Origin: Singulisphaera sp. GP187
GTDB taxonomy: Bacteria; Planctomycetota; Planctomycetia; Gemmatales; Gemmataceae
Assembly: GCA_945861245.1 (NCBI GenBank)
Contig: CAMAUE010000048.1
Location: 1-34,087 of the forward strand
Direction of reading: 5' to 3'
Length of the DNA stretch: 34,087 nucleotides
The notes below the pieces were generated by a model. The model worked only from the letters and a program-made list of their open reading frames with translations, did no database searches and had not been told where the DNA came from. The position numbers were made by a program, and so were the translations under genes. Positions within the stretch are counted from its first letter, which is position 1. Each line of letters begins with the position of its first letter. Below, piece by piece: positions 15,323 through 22,914 of this stretch.

Positions 15323-18004
15323 ATGTCGTTGAATGGCGAATTGAATGGCGATGTAGACGTTCTCGAAACCAAAGAATGGCTCGATTCCCTCGGCGGTGTC
15401 CTCGTCGCTCATGGCGAAGACCGGGCACGCTTTCTGATCCATAAGCTGCACCAGAAGGCGCAGCGTAACGGCATCGAAGTCGCGCCGTCCATCCAGACGC
15501 CCTACATCAACACCATCCCCGCCAATAAAGAGGCGGCGTTCCCAGGCAATCGCGAGATCGAACGCAATATCAAGAGCTTCGTCCGCTGGAACGCCATGGC
15601 GATGGTCGTCAAGGGCAACAAGAAAGCCGACGGCATCGGCGGACATATCTCCTCCTATGCCTCGGCGGCGACGCTGTACGAAGTCGGCTTCAACCACTTC
15701 TTCCGTGGCCCCGAATCGCCCGGCGGCGGCGACCTCATCTACTTTCAAGGCCATGCCGCCCCCGGCATTTATTCCCGGGCGTTTCTGGAGGGCCGATTGT
15801 CAAGCCAGAAGCTCGACAACTTCCGCCGAGAATTGGGCGAAGGCGGCGGATTATCGTCGTACCCGCATCCCTGGTTGATGCCGGACTTTTGGCAATTCCC
15901 GACCGTATCGATGGGGCTCGGGCCGATCATGTCGATCTACCATGCCCGGTTCTTGCGCTATCTTAACGATCGCGGTATCGAGGACACAACGAACCGCCGC
16001 GTCTGGGCCTTCCTCGGCGACGGCGAAACCGACGAGCCCGAATCGCTCGGCGCCATCACCATGGGCGCTCGCGAACGGCTCGATAACCTCACGTTTGTCA
16101 TCAACTGCAACCTGCAACGTCTCGATGGGCCTGTCCGGGGCAACGGCAAAATCATCCAGGAACTCGAAGGCCTCTTCCGCGGCGCCGGCTGGAACGTCAT
16201 CAAGGTCGTCTGGGGAGGCGACTGGGATCCGCTCCTCGCCGCTGATCACGATGGCCTTTTGCAGAAACGCATGAACGAAGCCGTCGATGGCGAATATCAA
16301 CGCTTCACTGTCGAAACAGGCGACTACATTCGCGAGCACTTCTTCGGCAAATATCCCGAATTGGCCAAACGAGTCGAGCACCTCAGCGACGAGCAGCTGC
16401 AAAAGCTTCGGCGCGGCGGGCACGACCCGGTCAAAGTTTACGCTGCCTACAAAGCCGCCGTCGAACACAAAGGCCGACCCACCGTTATTTTGGCCCAGAC
16501 GATTAAAGGCTACGGTCTGGGCGAAGCCGGCGAAGGCAAGATGTTTGCCCATAACGCCAAGAAAATCACCGCAGACACGCCTGGCAAATTCCGCGAACGC
16601 TTTCACCTGCCTCTCTCCGATCAGCAAGCAAACAATCTCGAATTCTACAAGCCAGCTGAGGACAGCCCGGAGATGAAATATCTCCGCGAGCGCCGCAAGA
16701 CCCTGGGCGGCGAACTGCCGTCACGCGTGGTGAAATGCCCTACGCTGCAACCGCCGTCCGACGAACTCATAACCAATTACAATCAGAGATCCGTAGGAAA
16801 AGATGACTCGACGACCATGGCCATCGTCAAGCTCCTGCCCATGCTAATGCAGGACAAAGCGATTGGCAAGTGGATCGTTCCCATCATTCCCGATGAAGGC
16901 CGAACCTTTGGCATGGAAGGCATGTTCCACAAGTTCGGGCTTTATTCGAGCGTCGGTCAGCTCTACGAGCCGTACGATCACGCATCGTTGACGAGCTATC
17001 GTGAAGCGAAAGACGGGCAGATCATTCAAGAAGGCATCTCCGAGGCCGGCGCGATGTCGTCCTTCATCGCCGCTGGGACCGCTTACGCCAATCTCGGCAT
17101 GCCCGTGGTTCCGTTCTACATCTACTACTCGATGTTCGGATTCCAACGCATCGGCGATCTCGCCTGGGCCGCCGCTGACATGCGCTGCAAGGGTTTTCTC
17201 ATCGGCGCGACCGCAGGGCGCACGACGCTCAACGGCGAAGGGTTGCAGCATCAAGATGGCCATACGCATCTCGTCGGCTCGACGATTCCGAACCTGCTTT
17301 GCTACGACCCGGCATATGCGTATGAAATCAGCACGATCGTGCAGGACGGCATTCGCCGAATGTACCAGAACGGCGAGAACATCTTCTACTACCTGACCGT
17401 GGGTAATGAGAATTACGCCATGGAAGCGATGCCCGAAGGTTGCAAGGACGGCATCCTCAAAGGCATGTACAAGTTCCGGGCCAGCACGCTTACGAAGTCC
17501 GCGGTGAAGTCGAAGGTGCATCTGCTCGGCAGCGGGCCGATATTGCGTTCTGCTCTTGCCGCTCAGAAGACGCTCGCGGAAAAGTACAACATCGCCGCCG
17601 ACGTGTGGAGCGTGACGAGCTATCGCGAACTTCGCCGGGAGGCCATGGAATGCGAACGCTGGAATCGGCTGCACCCGACAGCGACTCCGAAACGCAGCTA
17701 CCTGGAGACATTGCTGGCGAACGAATCGGGTGTGTTCATCGCAGTCAGCGATTACATGAAGCTGTGGCCCGAATCGATTGCACGCTGGGTTCCCGGTGGG
17801 CTAATGCCGCTGGGCACGGACGGCTTCGGCCGCAGTGAAAGCCGACAGGCGTTGCGACGGCATTTCGAAATCGACGGCGAATGCGTGACAATTGCCGCGC
17901 TAGAGCAGCTGGCCCGCAAAGGGGAGTGGAAACTCGCCGACGTGGAGAAGGCGATCCGCGACCTGGGCGTCGATGCCGAGAAAGCCGACCCGGTGCGGGC
18001 GTAG
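15323..18004 (+). CDS. aceE: Pyruvate dehydrogenase E1 component, homodimeric type
   Basis: Thiamine-diphosphate enzyme that decarboxylates pyruvate and acetylates the lipoyl groups of E2, feeding acetyl-CoA to the TCA cycle. The 893 residues match the single-chain AceE type, not the alpha/beta type. The ThDP/Mg motif runs from GDGETDEPES (232-241) to NCN (261-263); the conserved GHISSYASAATLYEVGFNHF and DEGRTFGMEG blocks of the family are present. ATG 15323 follows GGGAG at good spacing. No E2 or E3 gene adjoins it; the flavoprotein at 4338-5837 is not a clear lipoamide dehydrogenase. It lies divergent to the NAD-dehydrogenase pair, so central carbon genes are grouped here. Confidence 0.96.
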   Translation: MSLNGELNGDVDVLETKEWLDSLGGVLVAHGEDRARFLIHKLHQKAQRNGIEVAPSIQTPYINTIPANKEAAFPGNREIERNIKSFVRWNAMAMVVKGNKKADGIGGHISSYASAATLYEVGFNHFFRGPESPGGGDLIYFQGHAAPGIYSRAFLEGRLSSQKLDNFRRELGEGGGLSSYPHPWLMPDFWQFPTVSMGLGPIMSIYHARFLRYLNDRGIEDTTNRRVWAFLGDGETDEPESLGAITMGARERLDNLTFVINCNLQRLDGPVRGNGKIIQELEGLFRGAGWNVIKVVWGGDWDPLLAADHDGLLQKRMNEAVDGEYQRFTVETGDYIREHFFGKYPELAKRVEHLSDEQLQKLRRGGHDPVKVYAAYKAAVEHKGRPTVILAQTIKGYGLGEAGEGKMFAHNAKKITADTPGKFRERFHLPLSDQQANNLEFYKPAEDSPEMKYLRERRKTLGGELPSRVVKCPTLQPPSDELITNYNQRSVGKDDSTTMAIVKLLPMLMQDKAIGKWIVPIIPDEGRTFGMEGMFHKFGLYSSVGQLYEPYDHASLTSYREAKDGQIIQEGISEAGAMSSFIAAGTAYANLGMPVVPFYIYYSMFGFQRIGDLAWAAADMRCKGFLIGATAGRTTLNGEGLQHQDGHTHLVGSTIPNLLCYDPAYAYEISTIVQDGIRRMYQNGENIFYYLTVGNENYAMEAMPEGCKDGILKGMYKFRASTLTKSAVKSKVHLLGSGPILRSALAAQKTLAEKYNIAADVWSVTSYRELRREAMECERWNRLHPTATPKRSYLETLLANESGVFIAVSDYMKLWPESIARWVPGGLMPLGTDGFGRSESRQALRRHFEIDGECVTIAALEQLARKGEWKLADVEKAIRDLGVDAEKADPVRA

Positions 18005-18024
18005 CAAATGCTAGTTTCTCAAAA

Positions 18025-18239
18025 TAGCCCGCCATTCATGGCGGGTCCGTCCGCAGATCCGCCATATACTTCGCACGGTAGAAATTGTCGCTTTTCCGAA
18101 TCGATCAAAACATTTCCGAGCCGCGACCGTAAGGGAGCTGCCGACCTAAACCGCACGGCATCCTGTCGGCCGCTCCCTTACGGTCGCGGCTCGGAAATGC
18201 GTCAAACTCACCCGTGAAAGGTATAAATGGCGGGCTAAA
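18025..18239. repeat. Composite nested inverted repeat (family C inside family D)
   Basis: Outer arms tagcccgccatt (18025-18036) and aatggcgggcta (about 18227-18238) enclose perfect 27-nt inner arms at 18111-18137 and 18173-18199 (core catttccgagccgcgaccgt). The left outer arm also forms its own small hairpin (cccgccattcatggcggg). It fills the convergent gap between aceE and the sulfatase gene and may serve as a two-way terminator, though without a T tract. Confidence 0.85.
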
Positions 18240-18246
18240 TGTGGAG

Positions 18247-19827
18247 TTACTTCGCATCCAGCTTCCATTGCTCATCGAGGCGCTGCCAGCGTGCTGCCAT
18301 CTCACGCACGCGGTCGGGTTGTTTGGCCGCCAGGTTGATCGCTTCGCCGCGATCGGTGGCGAGATCGTAGAGTTCCCAGCCGGCGCCGCCGCTTTCATAA
18401 ACGATCTTCCAATTGCCGACGCGCAGAGCGCGATGGCCTTGATGATGAAAGAAGATTTCGCGCGAATCGCCGACATCCTTCTTGAACGATGGCACGAGGC
18501 TCTTACCCGGGAACTGCGGAGCGGCGACGCCGTTGTGTTTGTCGATCTTTTTCGCACCCGTCAATTCGAGCAATGTCGGTGCAAAATCAACGATATGGCC
18601 GACGTCATGGCATACATCGCCGCGCCGGGGCAGACCGCGAGGCCAATGGATAATGAGCGGCGTGGCGACACCACCTTCGTAGACCCAAATCTTGAATCGG
18701 CGAAAAGGAGTATTCGCGACTGCCGCCCAGCCGCCGCCCAAGCACAGGAACGATCCCGCCGAGCCCATCGCAGCGTTTTGGTCGTGCCCGTCGCCGCGAA
18801 CCATGACCTCGGCACTCGCGCCGTTGTCGGAAACAAAAATGATGATCGTGTCATCGAACGCATTCATCGCCTTGAGTTGTTCGATCACCTTGCCAATCTC
18901 GCGATCCATGCGATCGACCATCGCCGCATGGATCGCCATCTTCGTCGCCTGATAGCGCTGCTGGTCCTTCGTCAGCTTGTTCCACGCCGGCGAACCGTCG
19001 ACCTCGTTCGGGCCAAGCGTCTTCAGGTCGGCCTTTTTGTAGACCAGCGACGGCGTCGGTTCCTCCCACGCTGGCAGGGGGCAGTTCACGATGCCGAGCT
19101 TCTTGGCGCGGTCATAGCGCTCAGCGCGTATTTTTTCCCAACCGTCCATGTAGCGATCCTTGTAACGGGCGATGTCCTCCGCCGGCGCGTGGAGCGGGAA
19201 GTGCGGCGACGTGAAGCAGAGGTACTGGAAGAACGGCTCGTCCTTGTGTTTCTCCGCATGCTCCTTCAAACAACGAATTGCGTGGTCAGTCATGTACGAC
19301 GTGGAATAGTGGTCGCTTTTGACGGCGCTAGCGGGCAGCGGCTTGTCATCTTCGAAGTGTGCCTTGGGCGCGAAATTCCGATCATGGTCGGTGAGATGAT
19401 AAGAACGATCAAATCCGCCGCTTTTGATGATGCTGGGAAAAATACTGATGTGCCATTTGCCTGAATGGTAGCAGCGATACCCGAACGCCCGCAGGTGATG
19501 CGAAAGCAATCGGGTCCAGGCGGGCGGTCCGGCCTTTTTTTGCTGCGGGTCCATGCGAACCTGCTGGGCGTAGTAGCCGGTCATGATGCTGGAACGCGAC
19601 GGCCAGCAGCGCGCGGTGTTGTAGAATTGCGTGTACCGCAAGCCGTTGCTCGCCAGGCGATCGAGGTTGGGCGTTTTGATTTCGCCGCCGTAGCAACCGA
19701 TGTCAGAAAAGCCGAGATCGTCGGCGAGGATGATGAGCACGTTCGGCTTCCGCGTCGGCGTTTGAGCCTGGCTGAACGCGGGAAGGGTGAGGAGGAGGCC
19801 GAACACGAACAAGCTGCGAAGGGTCAT
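18247..19827 (-). CDS. Secreted type I sulfatase (arylsulfatase A-like)
   Basis: 526 residues. A signal peptide (about 1-22, ending AFSQAQ) is followed by the sulfatase fold: metal-binding PNVLIILADDLGFSD (Asp36, Asp37), the formylglycine site CWPSR with Cys74 as the residue to be oxidised, GKWH, then DNGA later in the chain. The residue after the catalytic Cys is Trp, less common than Ser or Thr but in the variable position. The formylglycine-generating enzyme must act in trans; none is in the window. Planctomycetes use many such enzymes on sulfated polysaccharides; the substrate here is unknown. ATG 19827 follows GGAG; the frame open to 19875 is not needed. Confidence 0.93.
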   Translation of the reverse strand: MTLRSLFVFGLLLTLPAFSQAQTPTRKPNVLIILADDLGFSDIGCYGGEIKTPNLDRLASNGLRYTQFYNTARCWPSRSSIMTGYYAQQVRMDPQQKKAGPPAWTRLLSHHLRAFGYRCYHSGKWHISIFPSIIKSGGFDRSYHLTDHDRNFAPKAHFEDDKPLPASAVKSDHYSTSYMTDHAIRCLKEHAEKHKDEPFFQYLCFTSPHFPLHAPAEDIARYKDRYMDGWEKIRAERYDRAKKLGIVNCPLPAWEEPTPSLVYKKADLKTLGPNEVDGSPAWNKLTKDQQRYQATKMAIHAAMVDRMDREIGKVIEQLKAMNAFDDTIIIFVSDNGASAEVMVRGDGHDQNAAMGSAGSFLCLGGGWAAVANTPFRRFKIWVYEGGVATPLIIHWPRGLPRRGDVCHDVGHIVDFAPTLLELTGAKKIDKHNGVAAPQFPGKSLVPSFKKDVGDSREIFFHHQGHRALRVGNWKIVYESGGAGWELYDLATDRGEAINLAAKQPDRVREMAARWQRLDEQWKLDAK

Positions 19828-19898
19828 GACTACGCTCCAACAATGGTGTCGATTCGTCTGTGGAATAGAATACAACTGAACGGTATTTCGTTTAGATC

Positions 19899-20047
19899 GA
19901 ATAATTCACCACAGAGGCACAGAAACACAGAGAAATCCATTAAGGAGAAGGTGCTACGGATCACTCTCATTCGCTTGCTGGTGTGTGTAGTTTATTTCAC
20001 CTGTTTTTCTCCTGTCTGTGCCTCTGTGTCCCTGTGGTGAATAATTC
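19899..20047. repeat. Inverted repeat of the CACAGAGGCACAG type
   Basis: Left arm about 19899-19923 (gaataattcaccacagaggc...) and right arm 20016-20047 (...gcctctgtgtccctgtggtgaataattc) are imperfect complements around some 90 bases. It occupies the divergent gap between the sulfatase gene and queE. Confidence 0.85.
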
Positions 20048-20098
20048 TGGATTGATGATTTTTACATATTGATACGCCCTTGTGCGGGAACCTGATTC

Positions 20099-20734
20099 AT
20101 GCGTTTCGCGGTGAAAGAGATTTTCTACACGTTGCAAGGTGAAGGCGCAAACGTCGGCCAGGCGGCGGTGTTCTGCCGATTTGCCGGGTGCAACCTGTGG
20201 ACCGGGCACGAAGCCGATCGTGTGTCGGCCCTGTGCGATTTCTGCGACACCGATTTCGTCGGCGTGGACGGTCTCGGAGGCGGGAACTTCGTCTCGGCCG
20301 ACGCGCTCGCCGACGCCGTCGATTCGCATTGGCCCGCGCAGTCGCAAGGCCGTAAATTTGTCGTTTGCACCGGCGGCGAGCCGTTGTTGCAAATGAACGA
20401 AGACCTCGTCGCTGCCTTTCACGAGCGCGGCTTTCAAGTTGCCATCGAAACGAATGGCACTCGGCCTGCATTGCGTGGGCTTGATTGGATCTGCGTCAGC
20501 CCAAAGGCCAAGGCGGAGATTCTCTTGACGGTCGGCGATGAATTGAAGCTGATCTTTCCGCAACTCGGCGCGGAACCAGAACGGTACGCGAGTCTCAACT
20601 TCAAGCACTTCTACCTACAGCCGATGGACGGCCCTGAGCGCGAACGCAACACCGAACTCGCCATAGCCTATTGCCTGGCGCATCCGTGCTGGCGGTTGAG
20701 TTTGCAGACGCAGAAGATACTGGGAATCCGGTGA
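20099..20734 (+). CDS. queE: 7-carboxy-7-deazaguanine synthase
   Basis: Radical SAM enzyme that converts 6-carboxytetrahydropterin to 7-carboxy-7-deazaguanine in queuosine (and 7-deazaguanine DNA) synthesis. The 211 residues include FYTLQGEGANVGQ, which contacts substrate, and the cluster-binding Cys31, Cys46 and Cys49 spaced C-X14-C-X2-C, the extended form typical of one QueE subgroup rather than plain CX3CX2C. TGGEPLLQ is the SAM-binding GGE motif and IETNGT follows. ATG 20099 begins at the normal family start; no strong ribosome binding site is visible. No queC, queD or queF adjoins it. Confidence 0.94.
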   Translation: MRFAVKEIFYTLQGEGANVGQAAVFCRFAGCNLWTGHEADRVSALCDFCDTDFVGVDGLGGGNFVSADALADAVDSHWPAQSQGRKFVVCTGGEPLLQMNEDLVAAFHERGFQVAIETNGTRPALRGLDWICVSPKAKAEILLTVGDELKLIFPQLGAEPERYASLNFKHFYLQPMDGPERERNTELAIAYCLAHPCWRLSLQTQKILGIR

Positions 20735-20991
20735 ATACCTCGCGGCGCCGACGGTATCGTTAGGATCGACACGGACTATTTCGGGAAAATTCATTGTTTT
20801 GCGCGAAATCAGCGCGTCCATTCTTTACGGCATGCGATAATATAAGACGGAAGTCGCGCGGATTCGCGCGTGATGATTCCCGATATGCGCCGATTTTTGG
20901 CTTACTTGTTTGTAATTAACAAGCCGGTTCGCGCAGCCTGGGCAACGGGACACGAACAGAAATCTCTCGATTAACGCTGTGAATTCAAGGT
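20735..20991. other. Intergenic region upstream of the diadenylate cyclase gene
   Basis: 257 bases without a gene. It is more AT-rich than its surroundings and includes an AT-rich TATA-like stretch (gataatataag, 20836-20846) and a short palindrome (cttgtttgtaattaacaag, about 20905-20923) that could be a promoter and operator for the downstream gene. This is a suggestion only. Confidence 0.4.
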
Positions 20992-21978
20992 ATGGCTCTT
21001 AATCCGCAAACAGCAGCATTATTGAAAGCGGCTCGGACGATGCTCGACGAGCTTGCCGCCGACGCCGTGCTACTGCTTACGGAAACCGATCTGAATTGGG
21101 CCCAGGTGTTTGAAATTCTTCCTGCAGAGAAACTGCTGGTGGCTTCAAAGGTTCCCGCGCTGAATACGGAGTTGCAGAAGGTATCGAAGCTCCGGCTCCT
21201 GGACATCGACCCGGGCCCGACGCCGACGCACGAGCAAATGAGCGTCGCACTGCTCGAGGCCGTCGCTACCGAGAAACTGAAGACGGGTGCTCAGGTCATC
21301 GCGATCTACAACGGCATCGGCGGCGAGAACGAGCGCCTGGAGCAAGTCGATAGTCTCAGCATCATTCACCTGGGTGAACACCTCGAACGCCTGACAGCCG
21401 CCGACTTGCGTAAGCTGGATACGCAAGTTCCTTTGGAAACGCTTCGCGCGGTCGTCGAACTCGCCACGGAGATTGGCCAGGAGGGCCGCGAGGGTAAGCC
21501 GGTTGGCACGATGTTCGTGGTCGGCGATACCGAAAAAGTGCTGTCGATGTCCAGGCCGCTCAACTTCAATCCGTTCCGCGGCTATAGCCGAAAAGAACGC
21601 GACATCCGCGATGCCAGGGTGCGCGAGCAGATCAAGGATATCGCTCAGCTCGAAGGCGCGATCTTGATTCGGCGCGACGGCGTCGCCGAGGCGGCGAGTA
21701 TGTATATCGATGCGCCGGCGGATACCGTCGCTATTAGCAAGGGCTGGGGTACGCGTCACTGGGCCGCCGCCGCCATCAGTAAGAAAACGAAAGCGATCGC
21801 TGTCGTCGTCAGCCAGTCGACCGGCAAAGTCGTCATTTTTCAAAACGGCATGGTCGTGCTGCAAATCGCACCCTTCTCGCGCCCGATGATCTTCCAACGC
21901 TTCCGCATGGACCATTCCAGCGATAGTTCCGCCGTTACCCCGACCTCCGGCATGGGGCCGGGCAGCGTTCGGGTGTAA
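20992..21978 (+). CDS. Diadenylate cyclase, DacZ-like (DisA_N/DAC domain)
   Basis: 328 residues. The C-terminal half (about 150-295) is a DAC domain: GREGKPVGTMFVVGD leads in, EGAILIRRDG (221-230) is the first active-site motif and GWGTRHWAAAAISKKT (251-266) the second, followed by AVVVSQSTGKVVIFQNG. Bacterial CdaA and DisA have DGA and RHR at these points; EGA with RH-x-AAA is the form I associate with archaeal DacZ. The N-terminal half (1-150) looks like an alpha/beta domain, possibly related to the pyruvate-kinase C-terminal domain found in DacZ. No membrane segments, so it would be cytosolic. If active it makes c-di-AMP. ATG 20992 has only AAGG directly before it. Confidence 0.78.
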   Translation: MALNPQTAALLKAARTMLDELAADAVLLLTETDLNWAQVFEILPAEKLLVASKVPALNTELQKVSKLRLLDIDPGPTPTHEQMSVALLEAVATEKLKTGAQVIAIYNGIGGENERLEQVDSLSIIHLGEHLERLTAADLRKLDTQVPLETLRAVVELATEIGQEGREGKPVGTMFVVGDTEKVLSMSRPLNFNPFRGYSRKERDIRDARVREQIKDIAQLEGAILIRRDGVAEAASMYIDAPADTVAISKGWGTRHWAAAAISKKTKAIAVVVSQSTGKVVIFQNGMVVLQIAPFSRPMIFQRFRMDHSSDSSAVTPTSGMGPGSVRV

Positions 21979-22050
21979 TCTCTCTGACTGGTGATGTCAG
22001 CGTTACGCGCAGATTTTGGAGTCGCGTTTTACTCTGCGTGCTTCAAATAC

Positions 22051-22159
22051 AACGATAAATAGTAATCGAGAAACGACAAACCAAAACGCTAGAGCAACGG
22101 GCGGTCCATTGGCAAATTGCCATTTATCATTTACTATTTACCGTTCACTATTTATCGTT
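22051..22159. repeat. AT-rich inverted repeat
   Basis: aacgataaatagt (22051-22063) pairs with actatttatcgtt (22147-22159). The interior contains further ATTTATCATTTACTATTTACC-like tandem pieces. It lies in the convergent gap between the diadenylate cyclase gene and tsaE. Confidence 0.7.
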
Positions 22160-22176
22160 GCATTTCTGAGTATGGT

Positions 22177-22731
22177 TCAGAGTCCCTCGTTTTCTGGTGG
22201 CGCGTTTGGCTGCATTGGATTCCGATCGATTGATGGCTTCGTCTCACGATCCAAATCCAATGCTACCAGTCGCGCTACCGCAGCATACCGTTCTCCGCGT
22301 GGCGTCAGCTCTAGCCGTCGAGACGTTTCACCGATGATCGTGATGCAAATCTCTAGCTGTTCCGCGGGCATGCACGTCGGCACCTTGTCGGCCCATTCAA
22401 CCAGGCACACGCCAGAGTCCCGGAAATATTCGTGCACGCCCAGGTCGGCAAAGTCGTTTTCCGTTGCCAACCGATAAGCGTCGAAATGATAGATCGGCAA
22501 ACGGGCGTCGTACTCCTGGATCAGCACATACGTCGGACTATTGACGACATTCGAGTCGGCGATGCCCAGGCCCTCAGCGATCGCCCGGCACAGCTGTGTC
22601 TTGCCCGCGCCGAGCGTGCCAATCAACGCCACAACCGCGCCGGGAAACAATACCGCACCGAGCCGTTGACCGAACGCTTCAGTCTCGGCGAGGGTCTGTA
22701 CCTCCAGGGTGTGGGATGTGGGGGTGCTCAG
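22177..22731 (-). CDS. tsaE: tRNA threonylcarbamoyladenosine biosynthesis ATPase, apparent CTG start
   Basis: Partner ATPase of TsaB/TsaD in making the t6A base of ANN-decoding tRNAs. Walker A is GTLGAGKT; SPTYVLIQEY, YHFDAYRL and LVEWADKV are further family blocks. The C-terminus has an extra Pro-rich tail ending in NEGL. The first ordinary start is TTG 22650, but the 27 codons before it translate to typical family sequence (TLAETEAFGQRLGAVLFPG), with a stop at 22735-22737 and no ATG, GTG or TTG between. CTG 22731, seven bases after AGGA, is the best candidate, giving 184 residues. Confidence 0.88.
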   Translation of the reverse strand: MSTPTSHTLEVQTLAETEAFGQRLGAVLFPGAVVALIGTLGAGKTQLCRAIAEGLGIADSNVVNSPTYVLIQEYDARLPIYHFDAYRLATENDFADLGVHEYFRDSGVCLVEWADKVPTCMPAEQLEICITIIGETSRRLELTPRGERYAAVARLVALDLDRETKPSIDRNPMQPNAPPENEGL

Positions 22732-22738
22732 AGTTCAA

Positions 22739-22742
22739 TCCT
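22739..22742 (-). promoter_or_regulatory. Shine-Dalgarno site supporting the tsaE CTG start
   Basis: On the minus strand AGGA (complement of tcct at 22739-22742) lies seven bases before CTG 22731, the spacing expected for initiation. Confidence 0.5.
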
Positions 22743-22810
22743 AAGAAGGGGTGAATCGGGACAGGGATTATGATATTCGAGCATGGCGATTCGCATATTC
22801 CGTTCTTCGC

Positions 22811-22869
22811 ATATAGCCCGCCATCGTTGGCGGGACACCCATGTACCCGCCAACAATGGCGGGCTATAT
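22811..22869. repeat. Inverted repeat, family D
   Basis: Arms of about 23 nt (tatagcccgccatcgttggc and complement) at 22812-22834 and 22846-22868, with extra internal pairing from cccgcca/tggcggg. The tagcccgcca ends match the outer arms at 18025-18239. Confidence 0.9.
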
Positions 22870-22914
22870 AAAGAGCACAATGGAGCCACTCGCTAAATAA
22901 ATCTGGAGGCCTTC

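Noticed and set aside
18214..19464. 416-codon plus-strand frame opposite the sulfatase gene
   Set aside because: The minus strand encodes a complete sulfatase with all motifs; the plus frame is its shadow.
22016..22477. 153-codon plus-strand frame
   Set aside because: Mostly antisense to tsaE, Ser/Arg-rich, with no supporting motif.
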